A DNA stretch of 64,000 nt from an uncultured Clostridia bacterium (lineage in GTDB: Bacteria > Bacillota > Clostridia > TANB77 > CAG-508). Positions 37,406-47,955 of this stretch are shown here, in pieces (positions within the stretch are counted from its first letter, which is position 1; each line of letters starts with the position of its first letter). The stretch covers positions 17,535 through 81,534 of the forward strand of contig CAJFII010000005.1 in NCBI GenBank assembly GCA_904381285.1, given 5' to 3'. The notes under the pieces are model-generated. The model saw nothing but the letters and a program-made list of their open reading frames with translations, was not told the DNA's origin and searched no databases. A program made the translations under genes and the position numbers.

Positions 37406-37442
37406 TCTAATATAATTATTATTCTATGTGAGGGGACCAAAT

Positions 37443-38504
37443 ATGAAATTTGTACATATAGCAGATATGCATTTTGATATACCATTTTCAACACTTGCAA
37501 AAAACGATTTAGGAAATGCAAGGAGATTAGAACAAAGACAAATATTTAAGCAAATAATTGAATATATAGCACAAAATGAAATAGATCATCTATTTATTTG
37601 TGGAGATTTATATGAACATGAATATGTAAAACAAAGCACTATAGAATATATAAATAATTTGTTTAAAGAAATACCAAATACAAAAATATACATTGTTCCA
37701 GGAAACCATGATCCAAGAGTAAAAGAATCATATTACAATAAATTTAACTGGAATCAAAATGTAGTTATTTTTGATGAAAAAATAAAAAAAGTATCAGAAG
37801 ATGAAGCAGATATTTATGGGTTTGGTTTTAATAATTTTTATAGACAAAATTCAAACCTTGAAGAAATAAAAATAGAAAATCCAATCAAAATAAACATATT
37901 ATTAACACATGGTTCTCTAGATGCATCCGCAAAAGAGGACATGCAGTATAACCCAATTTCAAAAAAAGAATTAAAATTATTAGGATTTGATTATATAGGA
38001 CTAGGCCATATTCATAAAACAAACTATAAAGAAGAAAAAAATATAATATATCCAGGTTCATTAATTAGTTTAGGTTTTGATGAACTAGGAAAACATGGTA
38101 TGATTGTAGGAAATATTGAGAAAGATAAAAAATTAGAAATAGCATTTGTACCAGTAGATAAAAAAGAATTCATAGAACAAGAATTAGAAATTGATATGGT
38201 AAATTCACAAGAAGAAATAATAGAATGTCTAAATCAAATCAAGACAGATGATAATAAATATTATAAGATTATTTTAACAGGAAAAAGGAATTTTGAAATA
38301 AACACATATGAAATAGCAAAACAAATACAAAATAAAAATATATTAAAAATAAAAGACAATACTAGTATAAAAATAGATTTAGAAGAATTAGCAAAACAAA
38401 AAAGTCTTAAAGGAATATTTGTTAAAAATATGCTAGAAAAAATGAATGAAGAAAATAAAGAAACTATATTAAAAGCTATTGAGATAGGTTTAGAAGCAAT
38501 GTAA
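37443..38504 (+). CDS. SbcD/YhaO-like DNA repair exonuclease (metallophosphatase)
   Basis: 353 residues. Calcineurin-like nuclease motifs: HIADMHFDIPFS, FICGDLYEHE, VPGNHDPR, LTHGS, and GLGHIHK. It pairs with the next gene as in YhaO-YhaN/Mre11-Rad50-like systems acting on DNA ends. ATG 37443 follows GAGGGG. Confidence 0.88.
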   Translation: MKFVHIADMHFDIPFSTLAKNDLGNARRLEQRQIFKQIIEYIAQNEIDHLFICGDLYEHEYVKQSTIEYINNLFKEIPNTKIYIVPGNHDPRVKESYYNKFNWNQNVVIFDEKIKKVSEDEADIYGFGFNNFYRQNSNLEEIKIENPIKINILLTHGSLDASAKEDMQYNPISKKELKLLGFDYIGLGHIHKTNYKEEKNIIYPGSLISLGFDELGKHGMIVGNIEKDKKLEIAFVPVDKKEFIEQELEIDMVNSQEEIIECLNQIKTDDNKYYKIILTGKRNFEINTYEIAKQIQNKNILKIKDNTSIKIDLEELAKQKSLKGIFVKNMLEKMNEENKETILKAIEIGLEAM

Positions 38505-38537
38505 AAATAATACTAAAGGAGGTAGTAACCACAAAAT

Positions 38538-40430
38538 ATGGAAATTTTAAATTTAAAAGTAAATAACTTTGGAAAATTATCTAATAAAGAAATAGAATTA
38601 AAAAAAGGAATAAATATAATATATGGAGAAAATGAAAGTGGAAAATCTACCTTGTTAAAATTTATAATGGGTATGTTTTATGGATTATCAAAAAATAAAA
38701 ACAAAAAATTTATTTCAGATTATGAAAAATATATGCCATGGAATGGCGGAGAATTTTCAGGAAAAATCACATATAAATTAGATAATAACCAAAAATATGA
38801 AGTGTTTAGAGAATTTAAAAAGAAAAATCCGAATATATTTAATGAAAATTTAGAAGATATATCAAAAGAATTTAACATAGATAAAAATTTAGGAAATAGG
38901 TTTTTTTATGACCAAACTAAAGTAGATGAAGAATTATTTTTGTCAACAATAGTATCATTACAAGAAGAAGTAAAATTAGATGAAAAAGAACAAAATATAT
39001 TAGTACAAAAAATGTCTAATTTAGCAAGTACAGGTGAAGATAATATATCATTTCAAAAAATAATGAATAATTTAAACAAAAGACAAATGGAAGAAATAGG
39101 TACAGCTAGAAGTCAAGATAGACCAATAAATACAGTAATGAAAAGAATGGAAGAAATAGAAAATGAGAAGGAATATTTAAGTAATTTTACTAACAAACAA
39201 TATGAAATAGAAGAAGAAAATCAAGAATTAGAGGTACAAATAAAAGAGCAAGAAAACAAATTAGAACTTTTAAAAAATTTAAAACAAGTACAAGAAAAGA
39301 AAGAATTGCAAAAAGAAAAACTAAAAATAAATGAAAATGTAAAAAGGGAATATAATAAAAAAATACAAAAATTATATGAAAAAGATAAAGAAGAAAATGC
39401 AAAAGATAAACTTCAGGTAATACATAATAAAAATGTTATAAAAGTAGGAGCTATATTAGATGTAATATTCTTTATATTAACAATAATATCTATATTTTTA
39501 ATAAAAAACGATATTATTACTGCAATATTTACAGTTTTAACAATTATTTCAGTTGTGTATACAGGTTATCAACAATATAAGAGTAAAATGGGAATTCACA
39601 CAAAAGAAATAAAACAAAATGTGGAAAAAGCTAATACAAAAAATGAAATAGAAGTATTATTACAAGCAACAAAAAAATTAGAAGAAGAAAGTAAAAATAC
39701 AGTACAACTAATAGAAAAAGAATATAATGAAGAAATAGAAAAAATAAGGAATAAATATATTGGAATAATACCAATTAAAGAAATTGATGAATTATTATCA
39801 AAACAGGCATTAACATATGAAATAAATGTAATGCAAAATAAAATAAGCGAAAATAAAGTAAAATTACATACTATAAATGTTGATAAAAATAATATTTTAC
39901 CAAAGCTAGAAAATCTAGCACAACTAGAAGAAGAGTACATGGTATTAGAAGAACAATATAATGAATTAATAAAAAATAATGATATCATTAATTTAGTAAA
40001 AGATGAAGTTCAAAATGCTTATGAAATCATGAGAAAAAATGTAACACCTAAGTTTACGAGTAATTTATCAAAAATAATTGAAAAAATATCTTCTGGAAAA
40101 TACAAAAATGTACAATTAGATGAAACAAATGGAATGATTATAGAAATAGAAAATGGTAATTATATATCAGCAAAGAATTTAAGTATAGGAACAATAGACC
40201 AGCTATATTTATCTTTAAGAATTGGTGCAGGTATGGAAATATCAGAAGAAAAATTACCAATTATTTTAGATGAAGCATTTGCATATTGGGATCAAGCAAG
40301 ATTAGAAAATATATTAAAATACTTAAACGAAGATTTTAAAGATAGACAAATTATTTTATTTACATGTACTAATAGAGAGAAAGAGGCACTTCAAAAATTA
40401 GGAATAGAATTTAATAGGGTAATTCTGTAA
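38538..40430 (+). CDS. SbcC/YhaN-like SMC-type ATPase
   Basis: 630 residues. Walker A IYGENESGKSTLLKFI near residue 32, long coiled coil from about 190 to 500 interrupted by two hydrophobic helices near 300-340 (AILDVIFFILTIISIFLI; AIFTVLTIISVVYTG), a Rad50-like signature region SAKNLSIGTIDQLYLSLRIGAG and Walker B LPIILDEAFAYWD. The membrane helices inside the coil are typical of YhaN. AGGAGG site; translated after the sbcD-like gene. Confidence 0.88.
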   Translation: MEILNLKVNNFGKLSNKEIELKKGINIIYGENESGKSTLLKFIMGMFYGLSKNKNKKFISDYEKYMPWNGGEFSGKITYKLDNNQKYEVFREFKKKNPNIFNENLEDISKEFNIDKNLGNRFFYDQTKVDEELFLSTIVSLQEEVKLDEKEQNILVQKMSNLASTGEDNISFQKIMNNLNKRQMEEIGTARSQDRPINTVMKRMEEIENEKEYLSNFTNKQYEIEEENQELEVQIKEQENKLELLKNLKQVQEKKELQKEKLKINENVKREYNKKIQKLYEKDKEENAKDKLQVIHNKNVIKVGAILDVIFFILTIISIFLIKNDIITAIFTVLTIISVVYTGYQQYKSKMGIHTKEIKQNVEKANTKNEIEVLLQATKKLEEESKNTVQLIEKEYNEEIEKIRNKYIGIIPIKEIDELLSKQALTYEINVMQNKISENKVKLHTINVDKNNILPKLENLAQLEEEYMVLEEQYNELIKNNDIINLVKDEVQNAYEIMRKNVTPKFTSNLSKIIEKISSGKYKNVQLDETNGMIIEIENGNYISAKNLSIGTIDQLYLSLRIGAGMEISEEKLPIILDEAFAYWDQARLENILKYLNEDFKDRQIILFTCTNREKEALQKLGIEFNRVIL

Positions 40431-40446
40431 GTAGTATTTACCATAT

Positions 40447-40491
40447 AAATAATATGTATATTTATTAACTCTAAATATACATATTATTTTA
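40447..40491 (+). terminator. Hairpin after the sbcC-like gene
   Basis: AATAATATGTATATTTA / TAAATATACATATTATT with T-run. Confidence 0.7.
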
Positions 40492-40519
40492 AATTTAAGT
40501 ATACATTAAGTAACTACTA

Positions 40520-40548
40520 TTGATAAATTGGTAAAAATTGTGTATAAT
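40520..40548 (+). promoter_or_regulatory. Sigma-A promoter of prfA
   Basis: TTGATA, 17-bp spacer, TATAAT; it overlaps the upstream extension of the ORF and supports the start at 40582. Confidence 0.8.
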
Positions 40549-40581
40549 ACTAAAAGAATAAAATTAAGAGGAGAGCGTAAG

Positions 40582-41649
40582 ATGTTTCAAAAATTAGATG
40601 ACGTAGAAAAAAGATATGAAGAATTAACAGTTCAAATTAGTGATCCAGAAGTTATATCAAAAACTAACGAATGGCAAAAACTTATGAAAGAACATTCTGA
40701 TATGACACCTATAGTGGAAAAATATAGAGAATATAAAAGAGTAAAACAAAATTATGAAGAAGCCCTTGAAATGATGAAAGAAGAAGACCAAGAAATGAAA
40801 GCTCTTGCAGAAACTGAAATGCTAGAGTCAAAAGAAAAGATGCATTCACTTGAAGAGGAATTAAAATTATTGTTAATACCTAAAGACCCAGATGATGACA
40901 AAAACGTTATATGTGAGATAAGAGCTGGTGCAGGTGGAGAAGAAGCAGCACTATTTGCTGGCACATTATTTAGAATGTATTCAATGTATGCAGAAAAGAA
41001 ACATTGGAAATTAGAAATATTAAATGAAAACGAAACGGGACTTGGTGGATATAAAGAAATATCCTTTATGGTTACAGGAAAAGGAGTATATAGTAGACTA
41101 AAATTCGAAAGTGGTGTACACAGAGTACAAAGAGTACCAGATACAGAATCAAGTGGAAGAATACATACATCAACTGCTACAGTTGCAGTTTTACCTGTAG
41201 TAGAAGATGTAGAAATAGAAATAAATCCTAGTGATATTAAAATGGATGTTTATAGAGCATCAGGAGCTGGTGGTCAACACGTAAACAAAACATCATCAGC
41301 AGTAAGATTAACACATATTCCAACAGGAATAGTAGCAGAATGTCAAACAGAACGTTCACAGTTACAAAATAGAGAATACGCAATGCGTTTATTACGTTCA
41401 AGATTATATGAAATGGAAAAACAAAAAAGAGATTCTGAACTTGCAAATGAAAGAAAGAGCCAAGTTGGAAGCGGTGATAGATCAGAAAAGATAAGAACAT
41501 ACAACTATCCACAAGGACGTATAACAGACCATAGAATAGGATTAAGTATATTTCAAATGGAAGACTTTTTAAATGGAAACCTAGACGAAATGCTTGATTC
41601 ATTAATAGCAGCAGATAGAGCAGAACGATTAAAAGGAAATGAAGAATAA
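40582..41649 (+). CDS. prfA: Peptide chain release factor 1
   Basis: 355 residues. RF1 signatures: [12 protein letters not shown], the stop-codon anticodon PVVEDVEIE region, and the catalytic GGQ in [23 protein letters not shown]-terminal [21 protein letters not shown]. Terminates at UAA/UAG. AGAGGAG ribosome site. No CGG codon. Confidence 0.97.
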   Translation: MFQKLDDVEKRYEELTVQISDPEVISKTNEWQKLMKEHSDMTPIVEKYREYKRVKQNYEEALEMMKEEDQEMKALAETEMLESKEKMHSLEEELKLLLIPKDPDDDKNVICEIRAGAGGEEAALFAGTLFRMYSMYAEKKHWKLEILNENETGLGGYKEISFMVTGKGVYSRLKFESGVHRVQRVPDTESSGRIHTSTATVAVLPVVEDVEIEINPSDIKMDVYRASGAGGQHVNKTSSAVRLTHIPTGIVAECQTERSQLQNREYAMRLLRSRLYEMEKQKRDSELANERKSQVGSGDRSEKIRTYNYPQGRITDHRIGLSIFQMEDFLNGNLDEMLDSLIAADRAERLKGNEE

Positions 41650-41726
41650 TATAATAAAATAAAGAATAAAAATCTTCTTATTAAATAAACTGATAGTATA
41701 GAGTTTATTTAGATAAGGAGATTTTT
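41650..41726 (+). repeat. 77-nt leader repeat, copy 1
   Basis: Identical to copy 2 (43952-44028) except one base (GATAGTATA against GATAATATA). Self-complementary: AAAATCTTCTTA with TAAGGAGATTTT outside, AAATAAAC with GTTTATTT inside. Here it precedes a 26-codon ORF (41734-41814) that overlaps the next promoter. Confidence 0.85.
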
Positions 41727-41797
41727 GTTATTTATGTATGACAATTATAATTCTAGAACTTTAAACAAATTCATATTTTTATATGGACAAGCTTATA

Positions 41798-41827
41798 TTG
41801 ACAAATTATGGTAAAACATGCTATTAT
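41798..41827 (+). promoter_or_regulatory. Promoter of the gene at 41871
   Basis: TTGACA, 18-bp spacer, TATTAT. Confidence 0.7.
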
Positions 41828-41870
41828 AAAATCAGTTTTTGAATTATAGAAAAAGAATTAAGGATGATTT

Positions 41871-42998
41871 ATGGAAAAATTGAAATATGAAATTATGTTT
41901 CCAATTGAAGGAAATAACTTAATAAATGTAAGTAATTCAATTTTAAAAGCAATGGATGCTAAAATTTTGCATAAAAGTTTAAAAAGCTTAGATAAACAAT
42001 TATTGCAAAATAAATATAAGAATATTGTATTATTACTTTATGATGGATTAGGCACTAAGGTATTAGATAGATTTTTGCCTAAAGAATCATTTTTACAGAA
42101 AAATAAAATTTGTGATATCACATCTGTATTTCCATCTACCACAGTTGCAGCTACAACTAGTGTCCTTACAGGGCAAGCACCTAGTGAACATGGATGGTTA
42201 GGATGGGATATGTTTTTTAAAGACGACGATGAAACAGTATCAGTTTATATGAATGTAAAAAAAGATACAAATATTCCAGCAAAACATGTTGTAAAAGAAA
42301 GACCAGAAATGAAATATAAAACAATTCTAGATAGAATAAATGAAGAAACATCGAATGATGCATATTTTGCTTGGCCTTTTGATGAAAAGTATCCATGTAA
42401 TACATTAGAAGAAATTAGCAAAAGGATATGTGACTTATGTATTAAACCTAATAAAAAATTTATTTATGCATATTATAATAATCCAGATAAAATATTACAC
42501 CAAGAAGGATTTGAGAGTATTGAAGTAAAAAATGAAATTTTTAATATAAATGACATGACAGAAAAATTATATAATAAATTGCCAGCTGAAACTGTATTAA
42601 TTGTAATTGCTGATCATGGACATATAGAATGTAAATATAAGACTATAAGTGAAAACAAAGAATTATTTAACATGTTAGAAAGAACAATTGCTTTAGAACC
42701 TAGAGCATGTTCAATAAAATTAAAACAAAAAATTAATAAAAATGATTTCAAAGAAAAATTTATTAAAGAGTATGGAAATAATTTTCTTCTTTACTCAAAA
42801 GAAGAAGTAATAAAAAAGGAGCTATTTGGTAATAAAATAAAAAATAGTATAGTAATTGACAATATAGGTGATTTTATTGCTATTGCAACAAAAGATATAT
42901 CTTTACGATATGATGAAAAAGGGAAGACTTTTAAAACTTATCATGCAGGAATTACAAGAGATGAAATGGAAATACCATTAATAGTTTTAAAAAAATAG
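41871..42998 (+). CDS. Alkaline-phosphatase-superfamily phosphodiesterase
   Basis: 375 residues. Type I phosphodiesterase/nucleotide pyrophosphatase fold: LLLYDGLGTKVLDRF, nucleophile Thr in VFPSTTVAATTSVLTGQAPSEHGWLG, second metal site VIADHGHI and final KTYHAGITRDEMEIPLIV. Cytosolic, no signal peptide. Hydrolyses phosphodiesters or phosphonates; substrate unknown. Forms a two-gene unit with the nucleotidyltransferase-like gene nine bases downstream. Confidence 0.8.
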   Translation: MEKLKYEIMFPIEGNNLINVSNSILKAMDAKILHKSLKSLDKQLLQNKYKNIVLLLYDGLGTKVLDRFLPKESFLQKNKICDITSVFPSTTVAATTSVLTGQAPSEHGWLGWDMFFKDDDETVSVYMNVKKDTNIPAKHVVKERPEMKYKTILDRINEETSNDAYFAWPFDEKYPCNTLEEISKRICDLCIKPNKKFIYAYYNNPDKILHQEGFESIEVKNEIFNINDMTEKLYNKLPAETVLIVIADHGHIECKYKTISENKELFNMLERTIALEPRACSIKLKQKINKNDFKEKFIKEYGNNFLLYSKEEVIKKELFGNKIKNSIVIDNIGDFIAIATKDISLRYDEKGKTFKTYHAGITRDEMEIPLIVLKK

Positions 42999-43007
42999 GA
43001 GTTAAAA

Positions 43008-43898
43008 ATGAACATTAGAGAAATTGCTAAAACAGTAGATAGTGAATTCAAAGAATATTTTAAAAATGATGAAAGTATTAAATCAATTTTTGTTGCAGGT
43101 TCAATGGCACTTGATGATTATATAGAAAGAACAGACAATGACTATGATATTAGAGCAGTATCAACTCATGTTACTGCAAAACAATTATTAGATTTTGAAA
43201 ACTTTTTGGCTGAATTATCACAAAGATTAACTACAGATGATATTGGAGTTAATTATAGTTGTTTAGTAGGACCAGTAAATCACAATATTTCTACTAAAGG
43301 AAAGAATTTTTTAATTCATGCTATGATACATGAAGAAAAACAGCTGGATGATTTTTTGCCAATTACTCATAAGTATTCTTATGCAAAAAGGTATAGAATA
43401 GTTGATGGAGAAGATTGTATAGGTAGATTTAGAACTATTAGATATACAATAGATGACATCTTAAATTCTCATGAGGGATTAAATTATTGTATTGATATGT
43501 TAAAGAAAAGAGAATATAGATATTTAACATGGAATGTTGAAGGGGATAATTGTGAATTTACCTTTAATACAGATGAAATGCCAGAAGATACAGTATGTGA
43601 AAATTGCTTTTATTCCACAAATAAATTTTTGCAAAACTTAAGAAACTATTGTGGTTGGAATGGTATTAGAATGCCTAAAAATCAACTAGAAGCAGCAATG
43701 AAACTTCTTGGAGAAGAATATGACTGCAAAGAAGTAAGACAGGTTATGGAATGTTTAGTAACTAAAAATGAAGGAAAATTAAAGAAAATGACGAGTGATC
43801 CTATAAGAATGACAGTTCCTATATTACAAAAGTTTGGTGAAAATGTAAAAGATTTAGATAAATTTTATAATAAGCCAGAACAAGAATATGGAGACTAA
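43008..43898 (+). CDS. Nucleotidyltransferase-fold protein
   Basis: 296 residues. Near the N-terminus FVAGSMALDDYIERTDNDYDI gives the G-S-x...D-x-D pattern of the polymerase-beta-like nucleotidyltransferase fold. The rest is helical with several Cys (CEFTF, CENCFYS). Not further recognised. AGGAG ribosome site. Cotranscribed with the phosphodiesterase. Confidence 0.65.
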   Translation: MNIREIAKTVDSEFKEYFKNDESIKSIFVAGSMALDDYIERTDNDYDIRAVSTHVTAKQLLDFENFLAELSQRLTTDDIGVNYSCLVGPVNHNISTKGKNFLIHAMIHEEKQLDDFLPITHKYSYAKRYRIVDGEDCIGRFRTIRYTIDDILNSHEGLNYCIDMLKKREYRYLTWNVEGDNCEFTFNTDEMPEDTVCENCFYSTNKFLQNLRNYCGWNGIRMPKNQLEAAMKLLGEEYDCKEVRQVMECLVTKNEGKLKKMTSDPIRMTVPILQKFGENVKDLDKFYNKPEQEYGD

Positions 43899-43951
43899 TG
43901 CTTAGGAAAAATTAGAAGAATGAATATTAAAGAATATAAATTTAAGAGGTA

Positions 43952-44028
43952 TATAATAAAATAAAGAATAAAAATCTTCTTATTAAATAAACTGATAATA
44001 TAGAGTTTATTTAGATAAGGAGATTTTT
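43952..44028 (+). repeat. 77-nt leader repeat, copy 2 (5' leader of the ZIP transporter gene)
   Basis: Same element as at 41650. Here AAGGAG in the right arm is the ribosome site of the TTG start at 44033 and pairs with CTTCTT in the left arm, so the fold would hide it. Confidence 0.85.
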
Positions 44029-44032
44029 TATT

Positions 44033-44777
44033 TTGGAATACTTACTAAAAACAACATTAATTGGATTATTTTTTGGAACATTTGGAACTACCATAGGAGG
44101 AATTATAGGAGTAACTTTCAAGTCTAGTAGCAACAAATTCTTAAGTTTTATTTTATCACTTGCTTCAGGATTAATGATATCTATTGTATGCTTTGATTTA
44201 GTTCCAGAAGCTTTAGAGATATCAGGAATTCCTTTAATCATAATAGGAATTTTGCTAGGAGTTATATGTATGATTGCATGTGATGTGTTAGTTCAAAAGA
44301 AATTTAATACTAACATAAAAAATGTAAAAACTTCAGATACATTATTAAAAACAGGAATAATAGTAAGCATAGGACTTGCACTACATAACTTTCCAGAAGG
44401 ACTTAGCATACGGAGCGGGATTTGGAGCATCCTTAAAACTTGGCTATTCTCTTGCACTTGCAATTCTTTTACATGATATACCAGAAGGCGTTTCTATGGC
44501 AGTACCAATGAAAAATGGAGGAATGAAAATAACAAAAGTAATACTATATGTAATTTTATCAGGAGTAACAACAGGTATAGGAGCATTTTTCGGAGCATTG
44601 GTAGGAACAATATCACAAGAAATAATAGCTATATGCTTGTCATTTGCAGCAGGAGCAATGCTATATATAGTATCAGGAGAATTGATTCCAGAATCGAATA
44701 AATTATATAAAGGTAGAATGTCTAGTGTTGGAAACATAATAGGGTTTATATTAGGAATATTAGCAACAACAATATAA
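44033..44777 (+). CDS. ZIP-family metal transporter, read through one CGG +1 site
   Basis: About 247 residues after one +1 step, eight hydrophobic helices. ZIP metal sites: ALHNFPEGLSI-G-AGFGASLKLGYS and LLHDIPEGVSMA, the paired H-N-x-P-E-G and H-D-x-P-E-G motifs in helices IV and V. Imports zinc or other divalent metals. The CGGA site encodes the Gly after the first metal motif. TTG start; its ribosome site is in the 77-nt leader hairpin, a likely control point. Confidence 0.9.
44411..44414 (+). other. CGGA +1 recoding site in the ZIP transporter gene
   Basis: In-frame ATA-CGGA-GCG; joint EGLSI-G-AGFGAS. Confidence 0.92.
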
Positions 44778-44791
44778 ATTTTTATAAAGGA

Positions 44792-44820
44792 TTGTACATA
44801 TAAGCAAAAATTGATATAAT
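44792..44820 (+). promoter_or_regulatory. Promoter of the phosphatase-pcrA unit
   Basis: TTGTAC, 17-bp spacer, TATAAT. Confidence 0.7.
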
Positions 44821-44847
44821 ACTATAAGTGAAAAAGAGGTGTTAATT

Positions 44848-45309
44848 ATGAAAATAATGTTTATATGTACAGGAAATATATGTAGAAGTGCTATGGCACA
44901 TAAATTAATGGAAAAAAAGTTAAAAGATAATAATATAAAAGATGTAGAGGTATATTCTTGTGGAATATATGCATATGATGGAGATGTTCCAACAGATGAG
45001 GCAAGAGAAGTAATGCAGGAATATGGGGTAGATATGAGTATGCATAGAGCAACAAATATTGCGCATTCAAAAATAAAAGAAATGGATTTGATACTTTGTG
45101 CAACTACTTCACACAAATCTGCAGTTATGCGAATGTATCCAGAATTAAAAGATAAAGTATACACAATGAAAGAATATATAAATGATGATAAAGAACAAAA
45201 AGATTTAGACATAAAAGATCCTTGGGGATATGGAATAGAAACATATAGATTTTGTGCAGCAGAAATTGATAAATGCTTAGATAAATTAATACAAAAATTC
45301 GTTAACTAA
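44848..45309 (+). CDS. Low-molecular-weight protein tyrosine phosphatase
   Basis: 153 residues. P-loop FICTGNICRSAMAH (C-x5-R) at residue about 7-15 and the general acid DPWGYG near the end. Dephosphorylates protein tyrosine or arginine in Firmicutes. ATG 44848 follows AGAGGTG. 12 bp upstream of pcrA. Confidence 0.9.
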   Translation: MKIMFICTGNICRSAMAHKLMEKKLKDNNIKDVEVYSCGIYAYDGDVPTDEAREVMQEYGVDMSMHRATNIAHSKIKEMDLILCATTSHKSAVMRMYPELKDKVYTMKEYINDDKEQKDLDIKDPWGYGIETYRFCAAEIDKCLDKLIQKFVN

Positions 45310-45321
45310 AAGGAGTAAAAA

Positions 45322-47599
45322 ATGCAAGATTTATTAGAAGGATTAAATGATAAACAATATGAAGCAGTTATAAATTATGAAGGACCATGTTTAGTAATAG
45401 CAGGTGCTGGAAGTGGAAAAACAAAAGTATTAACACATAAAATAGCATATTTAATACAAGAAAAAAATGTAAAACCTTGGAACATATTAGCAATAACATT
45501 TACAAATAAAGCGGCAAATGAAATGAAAGAAAGAGTAGAAAAGCTAGTAGGAGAAGTCGCAAAAGATATGTGGATAGGAACTTTTCATGCTATATGTGTA
45601 CGAATTTTAAGAAGATATATAGATAGAATAGGTTTTGAATCTTCATTTGTAATATTTGATACAACAGACCAAAGAGCAATGATAAAAAATTGTTTAAAAG
45701 ATTTAAATATAGATGACAAAATGTTTACAGATAGAATTGTACAATATGAAATAAGTAATGCAAAAAATGAAATGCTAGAACCAAACCAATATCTAGCCCG
45801 TGCAAATGGAGATTTTAGAAAAGAAAAAATAGCAAGTATATATGAGTTATATCAAAAAAGACTTAAAGAAAATAATGCAATAGACTTTGACGATATAATT
45901 AATTTTGCAATAAAAATCTTAACAGAAAATCCAGATGTATTAGAATATTATTCTGAAAAATTCAAATATATTTTGGTAGATGAATATCAAGACACAAACA
46001 AAGCACAATTTATGTTAGTATCATTACTTGCAGCAAGATATGGAAATATAACTGTAGTTGGAGATAATGACCAACGGAATATATAGTTTTAGAGGTGCAG
46101 ATATTACAAATATTTTAAACTTTGAAAAAGATTTTCCAGGAACTAAAATAATAAAACTTGAACAAAACTATAGATGTACAGGAAATATATTAAATGTAGC
46201 AAATGCATTAATAAAAAATAATGAAGTGAAATATGATAAAAAACTATGGACAAAAAATGAAAAAGGATCTCTACCAACAGTAAACCAAGCAGAAGACGAA
46301 TATGATGAAGCAAGATATATTGTCGAACAGATAAATCATTTAAGAAGAGAAGAATATTTTAAATATTCAGACTTTGCAATTTTATATAGAATGAATGCAC
46401 AATCTCGTGCAATAGAAGAAATTTTAGTAAGAGAAGATATCCCATATAAAATTATAGGTGGTTTGAAATTCTACGAAAGAAAAGAAATAAAAGACATAAT
46501 TGCATATTTAAGATTAATACATAATACAAATGACAATTTAAGTTTAATAAGAATAATTAATGAACCTAAAAGAGGAATAGGAAAAACAAGTCTAGACAAT
46601 GTACAAAAACTAGCAGAGCAAAATGGAATATCAATGTATGAAATAATAAAACACGCAGACCAATTCGGGTTAAACAGAGTATATGCAAATTCTAGAGATT
46701 TTATTCAAGTAATAGAAGAATTAAAAGCACTAGAAGGAAAAGTAGAAATATCTGAACTTATAAAAGAAACATTAAACAAAACAGGATATACTAAAGCACT
46801 AGAATTAGAAAATACTCAAGAAGCGGAAAACAGAATAGAAAACTTAGAGGAATTTTTAACAGTAGCGATAGAATTTGAAGAAGAATCGGCAGATAATACA
46901 TTGGGGGACTTTTTAGAAGGGATAACGCTAGCAAGTGACATAGACAATCTTGAAGAAGAACAAGATTCTGTTACACTTATGACATTACATAGTGCAAAAG
47001 GACTAGAATTTCCAGTAGTATTTTTAGTTGGTATGGAAGAAGGAATATTTCCAGGATATAAATCTATTTCAGAACCAAAAGAATTAGAAGAAGAAAGAAG
47101 ACTTTGTTATGTAGGAATAACTAGAGCAAAAAATGATTTATTCTTAACATGTGCAAAAAGAAGAACAATTTTTGGTTCGACAAGCTATAATTCAATATCA
47201 AGATTTATAACAGAAATACCAAGCGAAGATTTAGAAGGAATGGAAGAAATAGAAGGAAAAAAAGATAACGAATTTAAAGACTCACCATATACATGGGAAT
47301 ATGGTAAAGTAACAAAAACAAAAATAGAAAAAGAAAAAATACAAATTAAAGATACAAATACGCAGTATCAATTTAGAACAGCAGAAAGTTTCTTAAATGC
47401 TCTAAATAAAAAAGGACAAGAAGACATTGATTTATCAATATATAAAGCAGGAAAACGAGTATATCACAAAAAATTTGGAGAAGGTACAATCAATTATGTA
47501 GAAAAAGAAGGACAAGACTTAAAAGTAGATATAACATTTGACAAAGTAGGACATAAACGACTAATGGCAAAATTTGCAGGACTTGAAATAATAGATTAA
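45322..47599 (+). CDS. pcrA: ATP-dependent DNA helicase PcrA/UvrD, read through one CGG +1 site
   Basis: About 758 residues after one +1 step. SF1A helicase motifs in order: LNDKQYEAVINYEG, Walker A AGAGSGKTKVL, TFTNKAANEMKERV, DEYQDTN, motif III GDNDQ-G-IYSFRGADI, EQNYRC, VTLMTLHSAKGLEFPVVF, EEERRLCYVGITRAK. C-terminal PcrA tail VYHKKFGEGTINYVE. Needed for repair and replication-fork clearance. The CGGA site falls in motif III (Gly252). AAAGGAG start. Confidence 0.94.
46075..46078 (+). other. CGGA +1 recoding site in pcrA helicase motif III
   Basis: In-frame CAA-CGGA-ATA. Confidence 0.93.
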
Positions 47600-47633
47600 A
47601 ATCAAAAAAATTAATATGAGTTTTATTCTAAGT

Positions 47634-47682
47634 ATAGTATATAAAATTTGAAACAAGAATTTTATATACTATTTTTTATTTT
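47634..47682 (+). terminator. Terminator of pcrA
   Basis: ATAGTATATAAAATT / AATTTTATATACTAT hairpin followed by a T-rich run. Confidence 0.75.
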
Positions 47683-47755
47683 ATAAAAATGAATAAAAAA
47701 TACAAAAAAAGAGAAAACTAAAACATAGATAAAATTAAGAAAGGAATGATTAATA

Positions 47756-47944
47756 ATGGCAGATTTAAATCAAGTAGAATTACAAAATCTAAGACATTTA
47801 ATAGGAGCACATGAAACTTCATATCAAAAATTAAACACATATGCATCACAAGCGGTAGATCCACAAATCAAGCAAGTGTTTACGAAATCAGCACAAGATG
47901 CTTTAAATACAAAACAAAAATTAATGTCATTTTTAAATAATTAG
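47756..47944 (+). CDS. CotF-like small spore coat protein
   Basis: 62 residues: VELQNLRHLIGAHETSYQKL and QVFTKSAQDALNTKQKLMSF, the pattern of small Coat-F-type helical proteins. Eleven bases upstream of a second such gene. GGAATG ribosome site. Confidence 0.75.
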   Translation: MADLNQVELQNLRHLIGAHETSYQKLNTYASQAVDPQIKQVFTKSAQDALNTKQKLMSFLNN

Positions 47945-47955
47945 AGGAGGGTATT

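Noticed and set aside
41734..41814. 26-codon ORF after leader repeat copy 1
   Set aside because: It overlaps the -35 region of the next promoter, has poor spacing to AAGGAG and no recognisable sequence; probably chance.
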